Part shown: positions 27,729 to 36,270 of the stretch, piece by piece | Numbering within the stretch: the first letter of the stretch is position 1 | How the letters are laid out: each line of letters starts with the position of its first letter | Source of the DNA: Faucicola sp902506225 | Lineage (GTDB): Bacteria; Pseudomonadota; Gammaproteobacteria; Pseudomonadales; Moraxellaceae | Assembly: GCA_902506225.1 (NCBI GenBank) | Contig: LR733345.1 | Location: 2,480,001 to 2,544,000, forward strand | Direction of reading: 5' to 3' | DNA: 64,000 bases | Notes under the pieces: generated by a model | Seen by the model: the letters and a program-made list of their open reading frames with translations, nothing else | Told to the model about the DNA's origin: nothing | The model's database searches: none | Position numbers and translations under genes: made by a program

Positions 27729-27882
27729 TTTTTTGCATCCAAATGCACAACATTTTTCGACTTGTTTAACAACAATAAATAACACAAAAGTCATATTTTA
27801 TCTAGCTATTTTAAGATAATTGCACTATTTAACAGACAAATAACAGCTAACCCCTTATTTAGTTGTTTTTTTTCAACAAATT

Positions 27883-28884
27883 TTAGTGGTGATACAAATC
27901 AATGGGTGTCTTAAATGGTTTATTAGGTAATTCTCGTACTAACTTTGGCACCAAGTAGCCAGCACATTTAGCGAGTAATTCCCAGTACAGCGCGACTGCT
28001 TGCTCATCTGAAATATAGAAATGGCTCGCTCCGGCAACTTTATCAAGCACATGCAAATAATAGGGTAAGACGCCCGCTTGCCATAATTTTTCGTTTAAGC
28101 TTGCCAGCGTATTTGCATCATCATTAATCGACTTGAGTAGCACGGTTTGGTTAAGTAAAGTAACACCCGCTTTTTTTGCCTTACCCAAAAATATTTGTGT
28201 TTCTTGGTCGATTTCATTGGGGTGATTGGCATGAATGACCATGACGATGTGACAGCGGCTGTTGGCAAATCGCGCAAGTAACGGCTCATCTAAGCGCTCA
28301 GGAATCATCACAGGTACACGGGTGTGAATACGGATGGTCTGCACTTGCGGTAGTGCTTCAAGGGTGGTAAAAATCTCCAATAAACGACGGTTGCTCAGCG
28401 ATAACGGGTCACCACCGCTTAAAATCACTTCATTGACCGCGGGGTGCGCTGTGATGTAGGCACTGATGGCTTGCCAATCGTTTTGCGTTGGTAGATTCTC
28501 GTGGTAGTCAAAGTGCTGGCGAAAACAATAGCGACAATTGACCACGCAAGCTCCGGTGACAGGAATCAGCACCCGTGATGCGTATTTATGGATAATGCCT
28601 TTGACCGGATTGGCGTGTTGTTCATCGAGTGGGTCGGTGACAAAGCCGGTGACTTGTACCGTTTCTTGAAACGTCGGCAACACTTGCTTAAGCAGCGGGT
28701 CATGGATATCGCCTTTCACCATTTTTTGCACAAAGCGGCGTGGCACTTTTAGCGGAAATTGACCGACCTGACTATCAAAACTATCCATCGGCAAATCCAA
28801 CGCTTGCGCTAATTCAGCAAAGCTCGTGATGGTATCAGAAAACGCATTTTGCCAGTTTTTTTGTGTCGCCAAATAGTTTATCAT
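27883..28884 (-). CDS. epmB: EF-P lysine 2,3-aminomutase (radical SAM)
   Basis: EpmB converts alpha-lysine to (R)-beta-lysine, which EpmA then attaches to elongation factor P. The 333-aa protein has the radical-SAM cluster motif C113-VVN-C117-RY-C120, a glycine-rich SAM loop (VILSGGDPLSLS) and a lysine-aminomutase-type C-terminal part. The ATG at 28884 is preferred; a TTG at 28899 lies five codons upstream. It is transcribed divergently from efp, its substrate gene, which supports the assignment. epmA is not in the window. Confidence 0.93.
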   Translation of the reverse strand: MINYLATQKNWQNAFSDTITSFAELAQALDLPMDSFDSQVGQFPLKVPRRFVQKMVKGDIHDPLLKQVLPTFQETVQVTGFVTDPLDEQHANPVKGIIHKYASRVLIPVTGACVVNCRYCFRQHFDYHENLPTQNDWQAISAYITAHPAVNEVILSGGDPLSLSNRRLLEIFTTLEALPQVQTIRIHTRVPVMIPERLDEPLLARFANSRCHIVMVIHANHPNEIDQETQIFLGKAKKAGVTLLNQTVLLKSINDDANTLASLNEKLWQAGVLPYYLHVLDKVAGASHFYISDEQAVALYWELLAKCAGYLVPKLVRELPNKPFKTPIDLYHH

Positions 28885-29039
28885 ATAGTGTTTATCCAAT
28901 TGTCAATGCCGCTTGCTGATAACGCCTGTCGCTGATAGGGTTACCGCGTAGGCAGCGCTTTTTTAGCAAATTGGCTATTATACAAAGATTTGATTTACCT
29001 CGGTTATTTTTTAGTCGCAACACCTTATTAGGAAATTTT

Positions 29040-29612
29040 ATGGCAACTTACTCAACCAATGAATTTAAAGCTGGCTTAAAAGTCATGCACGAAGGCAATC
29101 CATTTGCAATTTTAGAAAATGAATACGTTAAACCAGGTAAAGGTCAAGCATTCAACCGCGTCAAAATGCGTAACCTAAAAACGGGTAAAGTATTAGAAAA
29201 CACCTTTAAATCTGGCGATAGTCTTGAAGGCGCTGACGTTGTTGATACTGAAATGAACTACCTATACAACGATGGCGAATTCTGGCACTTTATGCACCCA
29301 GAAAGCTTTGAGCAGCTACAAGCTGATAAAAACGCGATGGGCGATGCAGCAAAATGGTTAAAAGAAAATAGCAACGAAGAATGTACCATTACCCTATTTA
29401 ATGGTGTGCCTTTAAGCGTTGCTGCGCCAAACTTTGTTGAGTTAGTGATTACTGAAACCGACCCAGGTCTAAAAGGCGATACATCAGGTGGCGGCGGCAA
29501 ACCTGCAACCCTTGAAACAGGTGCAGTCGTACGTGTGCCATTATTTGTCCAACAAGGCGAAAAAATCAAAGTCGATACCCGCACTGGCGAATACCTATCA
29601 CGGGTACAATAA
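29040..29612 (+). CDS. efp: Translation elongation factor P
   Basis: EF-P relieves ribosome stalling at polyproline. The 190-aa length matches the family (188 in E. coli). The KOW-like N-terminal domain holds K34 in VKPGKGQAF, the lysine modified by EpmA/EpmB. Two OB-type domains follow, and the protein ends in RTGEYLSRV. The ATG at 29040 with AGGA eight bases upstream is correct; an upstream in-frame TTG at 28971 has no homology. The divergent neighbour is epmB. Confidence 0.97.
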   Translation: MATYSTNEFKAGLKVMHEGNPFAILENEYVKPGKGQAFNRVKMRNLKTGKVLENTFKSGDSLEGADVVDTEMNYLYNDGEFWHFMHPESFEQLQADKNAMGDAAKWLKENSNEECTITLFNGVPLSVAAPNFVELVITETDPGLKGDTSGGGGKPATLETGAVVRVPLFVQQGEKIKVDTRTGEYLSRVQ

Positions 29613-29643
29613 TATATATTATTACCAAGAATTTTGAAAAAAT

Positions 29644-29675
29644 AAAAGCCCAACTAACTGTTGGGCTTTTATTTT
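29644..29675 (+). terminator. Terminator of efp
   Basis: AAAAGCCCAAC-TAACT-GTTGGGCTTTT is a perfect 11-bp stem followed by ATTTTTT, 32 bases past the efp stop. Confidence 0.92.
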
Positions 29676-29913
29676 TTAACATGTGATTGAAAAAGTTTTT
29701 GTCACGCTGTCATACTGACGTCGCATTATGCGATAAATCATAAAAATCATTCGTCAAACGCGCATGGAAAAAATGATTACCCAAATAGAACAACAAATGA
29801 AATAATTCATCAAGATAATCAAACTAGCGTTAGCTCAAACCGCTAAAATACAAAGACAGATTAAAAGGCAAGTTAGCATACAAATACCAATATAGACAAC
29901 TCAAGGATATATC

Positions 29914-31143
29914 ATGCCAGAACTCACCCCACCAGAAACCAGCCCTGTCATCACCCTTGAAGCGCCACAACCCGTTGCCGTTGTGCCACAAGACGAAGCC
30001 GACCAAATGGTCAAACTTGACCTAACCAAAGTGCCTGAACTTGATGCCAAAGTGAACGATTTTGTGATGCATGTATTACAAACCCCTGTCAACACGTCTG
30101 TATTCGATGAGAAAGTCAACGCCATTCATCAGCTGGGTAGTGCCGAAATTCGCGCTTCAGCGCAGATTGCAAATCGCATGCTTGATCGTCCTGCCAAAAG
30201 CATGGATAAAGCCTTATTTGACAACTCCCCGATTGCCAAATCCTTGACTGAGCTACGCAGCGTGGTCGAAGACCTAGATCCAACCCGCCAAGGTTCGCTG
30301 TCAAGTCCACGCAAATTTTTGGGCATCATCCCAATGGGCAAATCCGTGCAAGACTATTTTCGCAAATACCAATCTTCGCAAACCCATATCAATGCCATCA
30401 TCGAAAGCCTGTATCACGGCAAAGATGAACTGATGAAAGACAATGCCAGTATTGAGCAAGAAAAGGTCAATATGTGGGCACTGATGCAGTCGCTCCGTCA
30501 ATATATCTACGTCGGTAAAAAAATTGATGAACGTCTAGAGCAAAAAATCGGTGAGCTTGAAGCCACTGACCCTGAAAAAGCACGCGTGGTCAAAGAAGAA
30601 CTGCTGTTTTATGTGCGCCAAAAAAACATGGATTTTTTGACTCAACTGGCGGTGAACATCCAAGGGTATTTGGCGCTCGATATGATTCGCAAAAACAACT
30701 TAGAGCTTATCCAAGGCGTTGACCGTGCCACGACGACAACGATTGCTGCGCTACGTACTGCGGTGATGGTGTCACAAGCGCTGAGCAGTCAAAAATTGGT
30801 GCTCGACCAAATCAATGCGCTTAACTCAACGACCAGTAGTTTGATTGAATCAACGTCAGTCATGCTCAAACGCCAAACCGCGCAAGTGCATGAGCAAGCC
30901 AGTGGCAGCTCAGTGGACTTGGAAAAACTGCAAAAATCCTTTAGTCACATCTATGATACCATGCATGCGATTGATGTCTTTAAGGTCAAAGCACTGGGCA
31001 ATATGCAGCAAACGCTCCATGTACTGACCCAAGAAGTCGACCGCGCACAAACCTACCTTGACCGCACCAATCGCCAAACGGTGAGTGAGGTTGCCAACGA
31101 GCTGCAAATTGATGAGGATAAATTGGGTAATGTCAAACTTTAA
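29914..31143 (+). CDS. telA: TelA/KlaA family toxic-anion resistance protein
   Basis: TelA-family proteins are linked to tellurite and other stress tolerance; the molecular role is not settled. The 409-aa protein is soluble and helical. It has the family signatures LDPTRQG near residue 123, GIIPMGKSVQDYFRKY near residue 139, EQEKVNMWALMQSLRQYIYVG near 185 and long coiled coils to the end. The first 30 residues are Pro/Glu-rich and probably disordered. A good AAGGATATATC ribosome site precedes the ATG. It stands alone; no other ter or XpaC-type partner is seen nearby. Confidence 0.88.
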   Translation: MPELTPPETSPVITLEAPQPVAVVPQDEADQMVKLDLTKVPELDAKVNDFVMHVLQTPVNTSVFDEKVNAIHQLGSAEIRASAQIANRMLDRPAKSMDKALFDNSPIAKSLTELRSVVEDLDPTRQGSLSSPRKFLGIIPMGKSVQDYFRKYQSSQTHINAIIESLYHGKDELMKDNASIEQEKVNMWALMQSLRQYIYVGKKIDERLEQKIGELEATDPEKARVVKEELLFYVRQKNMDFLTQLAVNIQGYLALDMIRKNNLELIQGVDRATTTTIAALRTAVMVSQALSSQKLVLDQINALNSTTSSLIESTSVMLKRQTAQVHEQASGSSVDLEKLQKSFSHIYDTMHAIDVFKVKALGNMQQTLHVLTQEVDRAQTYLDRTNRQTVSEVANELQIDEDKLGNVKL

Positions 31144-31237
31144 TTCCCGTTTGATTTGACTATGCGCAACCTCACGGATGAGTGCGGTTTTTACTGTTTA
31201 TCACCATCTTTTATCAGTAATAATAAAAGGATAATTG

Positions 31238-31309
31238 ATGACAACTAACGAGCAAAAACTATCAAAGTGTCAGTTGGTGAAGACTACTCTTGCAAAGCAA
31301 AGTTTTTGA
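31238..31309 (+). CDS. Possible 23-aa small ORF or relic
   Basis: An AAAGG ribosome-like site lies seven bases before an ATG that opens 23 codons (MTTNEQKLSKCQLVKTTLAK, then QSF). A different frame stays open just past its stop (KVFEKQSIFRL), which hints at a frameshifted remnant. No homology is known to me. It lies between telA and a shared terminator and may be meaningless. Confidence 0.2.
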   Translation: MTTNEQKLSKCQLVKTTLAKQSF

Positions 31310-31331
31310 AAAACAAAGTATTTTTAGGCTA

Positions 31332-31360
31332 AAAAACACCGCCATGATTGCGGTGTTTTT
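31332..31360. terminator. Bidirectional terminator between telA and purK
   Basis: AAAAACACCGC-CATGATT-GCGGTGTTTTT is a perfect 11-bp stem with A and T runs on both sides. It can serve telA on the plus strand and purK on the minus strand. Confidence 0.88.
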
Positions 31361-31388
31361 ACTGAAACATAGCTTTAGTCACATGGGT

Positions 31389-32552
31389 TTAGTCAGACAA
31401 TTTATTGGGTAATTTTGCAACCACTTGCGCGACCGTGTTATCTAGTTGACTGCTATCGCTCGGCATCACTGTGATATGAGCGATTTTGCGACCTTCACGT
31501 TCTTCCTTGTCATAGTTATGAACATGCACGCCTTCAATAGCAAGTACATCAGTAAGTTTTGGGTATTTGCCGATGACATTTAACATAACTGATGGTTTAA
31601 CAATTGACGTATCGCCAAGTGGCAGTCCTGCCACCGCACGCATATGATTTTCAAATTGGCTCGTCACTGCGCCTTCAATACTCCAGTGCCCTGAGTTGTG
31701 CACGCGGGGTGCGATTTCATTGGCTAGCAATTTTTCAGCGCCGCCTTCAGAAGTCACAAATAATTCTAACGTCAGCACGCCCACATAGTTTAGGTGTTCG
31801 AGCAATTTTTTGATATTACTTTGGGCTTGTTCGGTCAATTGCTCGACGTTCGGCGCAGGTGCGGTTGATTTGGCTAAAATACCATTACTATGTTCATTTT
31901 GCACGAGCGGATAATAGCGGATTTCACCGTTTTGGGCGCGCACTGCAATAATAGATACTTCGCGCTCAAAGTGAATAAAGCCTTCGGCAATAAGCGGCGC
32001 TGTTTTGGTTGCGTCGCCAAGCTCTGCCCACGCGGTGTCGATTTGGTCAGCGGATTTGACCACAAACTGCCCTTTGCCATCATATCCCCCGCGTGTGGTT
32101 TTGAGTACCAAAGGCAATCCCAATTTGGCGGCGGCGGCTTGGATATCGGCTTTGTTATGCACTGCCATAAAAGGCACGGTGGCGATATCTAATTGATTAA
32201 ACAAGTTTTTTTCATTTAACCGATCTTGTGCCACCGATAGCGCAAATGACGATGGGTACAAGGTTTTGGTCGATTCCAAAAACTGGGCAGGTTTGAGCGG
32301 GGTGTTTTCAAATTCTAAGGTAAAAATATCGCAGCTTTGGGCAAAATCTTCAAATTGCTCGCTACTAAACACTTTGCCCAGTAAGCGTGCGGGGCAATTG
32401 GCACTATCTTCCAAAAACACGCAGCGGATACCGAGTGGCAACGCTGCTTGCGCCAACATCATACCCAGTTGTCCGCCACCTAAAATCCCAATGGTTTTGA
32501 CTGGATAATTGGAATGATTGATGGTATAAAAATTGGCGGTTTGCATAGGCAT
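31389..32552 (-). CDS. purK: 5-(carboxyamino)imidazole ribonucleotide synthase
   Basis: PurK carboxylates AIR to N5-CAIR with ATP and bicarbonate, in purine synthesis. The 387-aa ATP-grasp protein has GILGGGQLGMMLAQAA near residue 20, TTRGGYDGKGQ near residue 160, the FIHFEREVSIIAVR strand and NEIAPRVHNSGHWSIE, which are all PurK signatures. The ATG at 32552 follows AAGAG by eight bases and is preferred to a start 30 codons upstream. purE, usually beside purK, is absent; a 101-aa unknown gene lies upstream and ends in its own terminator, so purK probably has its own promoter. Confidence 0.93.
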   Translation of the reverse strand: MPMQTANFYTINHSNYPVKTIGILGGGQLGMMLAQAALPLGIRCVFLEDSANCPARLLGKVFSSEQFEDFAQSCDIFTLEFENTPLKPAQFLESTKTLYPSSFALSVAQDRLNEKNLFNQLDIATVPFMAVHNKADIQAAAAKLGLPLVLKTTRGGYDGKGQFVVKSADQIDTAWAELGDATKTAPLIAEGFIHFEREVSIIAVRAQNGEIRYYPLVQNEHSNGILAKSTAPAPNVEQLTEQAQSNIKKLLEHLNYVGVLTLELFVTSEGGAEKLLANEIAPRVHNSGHWSIEGAVTSQFENHMRAVAGLPLGDTSIVKPSVMLNVIGKYPKLTDVLAIEGVHVHNYDKEEREGRKIAHITVMPSDSSQLDNTVAQVVAKLPNKLSD

Positions 32553-32640
32553 GGTGGCAACTCTTTTTGATAAGTGAAACACAGAAGAAAAATTATGGTT
32601 AATTATAAAGGATTTGCCCACAAATAAAAAATCCAAGCAC

Positions 32641-32673
32641 AAAAAAACCCATAAGTCTTTAGTCTTATGGGTT
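32641..32673 (-). terminator. Terminator of the 101-aa gene
   Basis: Read on the minus strand, AACCCATAAG-N8-CTTATGGGTT is a perfect 10-bp stem followed by a T run. It lies between the 101-aa gene and purK and separates them. Confidence 0.85.
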
Positions 32674-32701
32674 CAACAAATCAATGAATAGGCTTTACGC
32701 G

Positions 32702-33007
32702 TTAACTATAATGCACGGGTTCTTCGTCATACACATTGGCATGCCACTGCGAAAGCTGCTTTTGCATTAAGGTTTGAATGGCCGCATGAATCATGCTTTG
32801 ACCAATCAACTGGGTATCATCCCCCAATAGTTCTTTCACTTTGTCAGAAAATTCAATGCTTACCAAGTCTTCTGACTCGTCATTCGAGGTACGTAGTACC
32901 ATCTTGCCATCATCTTGCTCGACAAACTCCAGCATCATCGCTTCTGCTTTGGCCTCCTTTGCCGCTTGCAGTAGGCTTTGGTAATCTGATTTTGTATCTT
33001 TTTGCAT
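32702..33007 (-). CDS. Small acidic conserved protein (101 aa)
   Basis: The function is unknown. This is a soluble acidic protein with no Cys, signal peptide or membrane segment. A helical start (YQSLLQAAKEAKAEAMMLEF) is followed by a short beta part (GKMVLRTSNDESEDLVSIEF) and a helical end (QSMIHAAIQTLMQKQLSQW). The ribosome site GAGGAG lies six bases before the ATG, which supports real expression. Its own terminator makes it monocistronic. It is probably lineage-restricted. Confidence 0.65.
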   Translation of the reverse strand: MQKDTKSDYQSLLQAAKEAKAEAMMLEFVEQDDGKMVLRTSNDESEDLVSIEFSDKVKELLGDDTQLIGQSMIHAAIQTLMQKQLSQWHANVYDEEPVHYS

Positions 33008-33036
33008 CGTCGCTCCTCAATCTTTTATCCGCCCCA

Positions 33037-33108
33037 GTGACTATTTTGGTTACTACCTTAGTAACTATCTTATGAACTAGCGTAATCAACCTGTTAGTCA
33101 CCCTGTCA
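33037..33108. repeat. Degenerate 12-bp tandem repeat
   Basis: In the 311-base gap before marC, six consecutive 12-base units share a loose pattern (GTGACTATTTTG, GTTACTACCTTA, GTAACTATCTTA, TGAACTAGCGTA, then two weaker ones). No gene is seen in the gap 33008-33318; the rest is AT-rich with no clear structure. Confidence 0.5.
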
Positions 33109-33318
33109 TATCGCTTTAATCAACCTAAGCATGGTTTAACGCTTGCATCTTTTTAGAAGCTTGTTGACAGCTTATTAACAGGGTTTGGCATATTGCATGA
33201 TTATTAAAATGGCGACTTTAACGGTAAAAATCAAGCATAATTTGTGATATTAACACAGCGACTACAATGCATAATACTTAAGGGTTGCTGTGATAAATTA
33301 TTAAGCGACCCGGTGAAA

Positions 33319-33957
33319 TTACAACAACTGCGGAAATACGCTTTTTAAGCCGCCAACAAAAATCTCTACTGCAACGGCCGCAAGTAGCATCCCCATGATA
33401 CGATTGAGCACATTAAGCCCGGTATCACCTAAAAAACGACTTACCTGCCCCGCTGCCATAAAGCTTAGATAAGTGATAATACTGATAATCAAACCTGCAG
33501 TGATAATCGCTAGCATATTAAAATAACTATGCCCGCTCGCGGCATAAATAATCACGGTAGAAATCCCACCCGGACCAATCACCATCGGAATCGTCAATGG
33601 CACCACGGCAGATGCCGCCCCTTGAAACGCCACGCCATTTAAATCCCCGGATTTGCCGACATGCGGTTTGGCAACATTGCCAGCGCCATTCATCATGCCA
33701 ATGGCAATAATCAATACCAAGATACCGCCTGCGATACGAAATGACCCAAGCGAAATCCCCAGCACCTTTAAAATAGGCTCGCCTGCCAACGAAAATATCG
33801 CGATGGTCACAAACACGGTAATGGCTGAAATCAGTGCAACTTTGCGAGTTTGCTGTCGATTGGCGTCTTTGGTGATATCAATAAATAACGATAACGCGGC
33901 AAATGGATTTACCAGTACCACCAGCGCCAAAAATATTTTTAAGACTTGAGATTCCAT
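33319..33957 (-). CDS. MarC family integral membrane protein
   Basis: MarC-family proteins are six-helix inner-membrane proteins of unclear transport function; E. coli marC is not a multidrug-resistance gene despite its name. The 212-aa protein has six hydrophobic segments. It also has the family features LVNPFAALSLFIDIT at the start, LAGEPILKVLGISLGSFRIAGG near residue 60 and VPLTIPMVIGPGGISTVI near residue 120. It appears monocistronic. Confidence 0.88.
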   Translation of the reverse strand: MESQVLKIFLALVVLVNPFAALSLFIDITKDANRQQTRKVALISAITVFVTIAIFSLAGEPILKVLGISLGSFRIAGGILVLIIAIGMMNGAGNVAKPHVGKSGDLNGVAFQGAASAVVPLTIPMVIGPGGISTVIIYAASGHSYFNMLAIITAGLIISIITYLSFMAAGQVSRFLGDTGLNVLNRIMGMLLAAVAVEIFVGGLKSVFPQLL

Positions 33958-34089
33958 GAGTATTGACTAACTTGTTGAGTGAATAGGAGAAAATAGTTAT
34001 GGTAGCATAAATTTAAGTAAGCAAGGTTACGGCGTTAATCCGCTTAGCGCTACCAGTGCGCATGATAAACCTGCACAATAAGCCCGAAA

Positions 34090-35988
34090 TTAATGGTTTT
34101 CTAACGTTTGGGTGATTTTATCAAGATTTAGACTATCGGACATGGCATTAAAAATCTCATAGTATTTGCCTTGCTTGCGGTATAGTTCATCATGCGTACC
34201 TGTCTCCACCACGCGCCCTTGCTCGATGACCACCAAATCATCAGCGTCAATAATCTGCGCGATATTGTGCGACACGATAATCACCGTGCGGTTTTGTTTG
34301 ATTAAATCCAAACTGCGCTTGATTTGCTGGCTGGCAATGGCATCTAGACTTGCAGTCGGCTCATCCAAAAAGACAATTGGTGGATTTTTGAGAAACATAC
34401 GTGCCAGTGCAATACGCTGCTGCTGTCCACCTGACAAGGATTTGGCTTCGCTTTGGTAGCCTTTGGGCAGCTGGGTGATTTGTTCATGAATAGAGGCTTG
34501 TATTGCTGCCTGCTCAATCTGAGTCTGGCTGGCAGTTAAATCGCCATAACGAATATTTTCTTCAATAGTGCCACCAAAAATATGGTTTTTTTGCAACACC
34601 AAACCGATTTGTTGGCGTAGTTCATGGGTATCATAGTCTTGCAAATCCTTGCCATCGAGCAAAATTCGCCCCTGCGTGGGCTGATAAAATTTTACCAACA
34701 GATTGATAATGGTGCTTTTACCTGCGCCGCTCAACCCGACCAATGCAGTAATTCGGTTGCGCCGAATGCCAAAGCTGACATCTTGCAAGGCTTGGTTGCC
34801 GTTGGGATAAACAAAATCCACGTGCTGAAGTTCGATATCGCCCTGTACCGTCGCAGGATTGACACCGCCTACCACTTCGATTTGGCTATCATCTTCTAAG
34901 ATATCAAAAAAACCTTCGGCATAAGTCAGGGCATCATTTACCTCATCGTAGATACGATGCAACTGGCGAATCGGCGATGCCACGTTTTGAAACAACAACA
35001 CATGAAACATAATCATGCCAATGGTCATCTGCCCATCAAGCACAAAATACGCGGTTAAAATAATAACCGCTACAACACCAATCTGCTCGATAAAGCTTTT
35101 GAGTGCATCATAGCCAAAGCCAATACCGCGCGTTTTAAGTTGGTTATCAGTCATCTCTTTTTGAATAGCAAAATGTTTTTGCGCTTCAATCGGCTCACGG
35201 ACAAAGGATTTGATCACGGTAATAGCGTTAATCAGCGAAATGATTTGCTCGCTTTTGCTCTCCCGGTAGTGGCGCATCTGCCGACGAAAGCCTTGCAAGC
35301 GCGTGGCTTGTTTTTGACTGATATAAAAATAAATCGGCACAATCACCAGCCCTACTATCCCCACCCACACATTGGCGCTAAACATCACTACCAACGCTAC
35401 CATCGCATTGGCAAATAACGGCAACATATCAATAAAAAAGTTTTGCACCAAACGCGTCAGACTACTAACACCCAAATCAATGCGCGTCTGCAGCTTACCA
35501 CTGTCGTTATCAGGATGGGTATAAAACCCCATGCGGTAACTTAAAATACGCGCCACGACTTTTTGCGATAAATCCCGGGACAAATTAATACGGATTTTTT
35601 CACCAAAATAGCGCTGTCCAAAGCTGATTGCTGCGTATAACAGCTCTTTGAGCAGTAGCACGATGCTAATAGTCGTGAGCAGTTTTGCACCTTCCTGCCA
35701 CGGCTCGCTGAGCTTGAGAATCTCGGTCAAATGATCGACCGTGTAACGCAGTACAAAAGCATTGACCTGTGCCGCGAATGAACCAATCACCGTAAGTAGC
35801 AGCGTCGCTATGATTAATGAGTGATAAGGTTTTGCAAAAACGGATAATTTTTTGATAATTGACCATAGCACGGCACTGCGCTCGCGTTTGTTGAGTGATG
35901 TCGGTGCAGGTTTGGCTGGCAGTGTCGACTTGTTAGGGAGCGATGGATTAGGCGATTGATTAGGCGATGGGTTGGGAAGATTTGGCAA
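34090..35988 (-). CDS. ABC transporter with fused membrane and ATPase domains
   Basis: This is an exporter-type half-transporter that would work as a homodimer; the substrate is unknown. Residues 1-40 are Asn/Pro/Ser-rich. A six-helix membrane domain spans about 50-350. The ATPase domain has Walker A (GLSGAGKST near 418), signature LSGGQQQR, Walker B IVFLDEPTAS and H-loop VSHN. It resembles the lipid or drug MsbA-like group. The N-terminus contains NPSPNQSPNPS, encoded by a 12-bp tandem repeat at 35942-35977. The gene stands alone, so context gives no clue to substrate. Confidence 0.88.
   Translation of the reverse strand: MPNLPNPSPNQSPNPSLPNKSTLPAKPAPTSLNKRERSAVLWSIIKKLSVFAKPYHSLIIATLLLTVIGSFAAQVNAFVLRYTVDHLTEILKLSEPWQEGAKLLTTISIVLLLKELLYAAISFGQRYFGEKIRINLSRDLSQKVVARILSYRMGFYTHPDNDSGKLQTRIDLGVSSLTRLVQNFFIDMLPLFANAMVALVVMFSANVWVGIVGLVIVPIYFYISQKQATRLQGFRRQMRHYRESKSEQIISLINAITVIKSFVREPIEAQKHFAIQKEMTDNQLKTRGIGFGYDALKSFIEQIGVVAVIILTAYFVLDGQMTIGMIMFHVLLFQNVASPIRQLHRIYDEVNDALTYAEGFFDILEDDSQIEVVGGVNPATVQGDIELQHVDFVYPNGNQALQDVSFGIRRNRITALVGLSGAGKSTIINLLVKFYQPTQGRILLDGKDLQDYDTHELRQQIGLVLQKNHIFGGTIEENIRYGDLTASQTQIEQAAIQASIHEQITQLPKGYQSEAKSLSGGQQQRIALARMFLKNPPIVFLDEPTASLDAIASQQIKRSLDLIKQNRTVIIVSHNIAQIIDADDLVVIEQGRVVETGTHDELYRKQGKYYEIFNAMSDSLNLDKITQTLENH
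35942..35977. repeat. In-frame 12-bp tandem repeat at the start of the ABC gene
   Basis: GATGGATTAGGC, GATTGATTAGGC and GATGGGTTGGGA (plus strand) form three units. They encode N-x-S-P-type tetrapeptides in the disordered N-terminus. The period is a multiple of three, so copy-number change keeps frame. Confidence 0.7.
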
Positions 35989-36119
35989 GAGTGGCTCACA
36001 AATGATTTTTCAATACGTTTGGTGGTTTAATATCTTTGGCAAAAGTGTAAATAAAACAAGTGCGTTTTAGGTAGTTGGTAATTGTTGCATTCTTGTCCAT
36101 GCGAAGCTTTGCCCCACAA

Positions 36120-36140
36120 ATCATAAAATAATTTTATGAT
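36120..36140. promoter_or_regulatory. 21-base palindrome upstream of the acyl-CoA dehydrogenase
   Basis: ATCATAAAAT-A-ATTTTATGAT has perfect 10-bp arms around one central base, 130 bases before the acyl-CoA dehydrogenase ATG. Its size and symmetry fit a dimeric repressor operator, such as a TetR-type fatty-acid regulator, but AT-rich palindromes arise easily. No T-run follows, so it is not a simple terminator. Confidence 0.45.
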
Positions 36141-36270
36141 AATTATTATTATTTATGAATATTTATTATGATTTGAAGCTTTTAGTGGGAAATACCTTTA
36201 TACTGAGCGGACTTATTTTTACCTTTCCCTTTTTATTTTAGTTAATAGCCTATTAAAAGGATTTCAGCGT

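Noticed and set aside
28971..29039. TTG start extending EF-P by 23 residues
   Set aside because: EF-P begins at MATYS in all family members I know; AGGA sits correctly before the ATG at 29040.
29721..29733. 13-base palindrome TCGCAT-T-ATGCGA between efp and telA
   Set aside because: It is short and has no positional link to a promoter; it could be chance.
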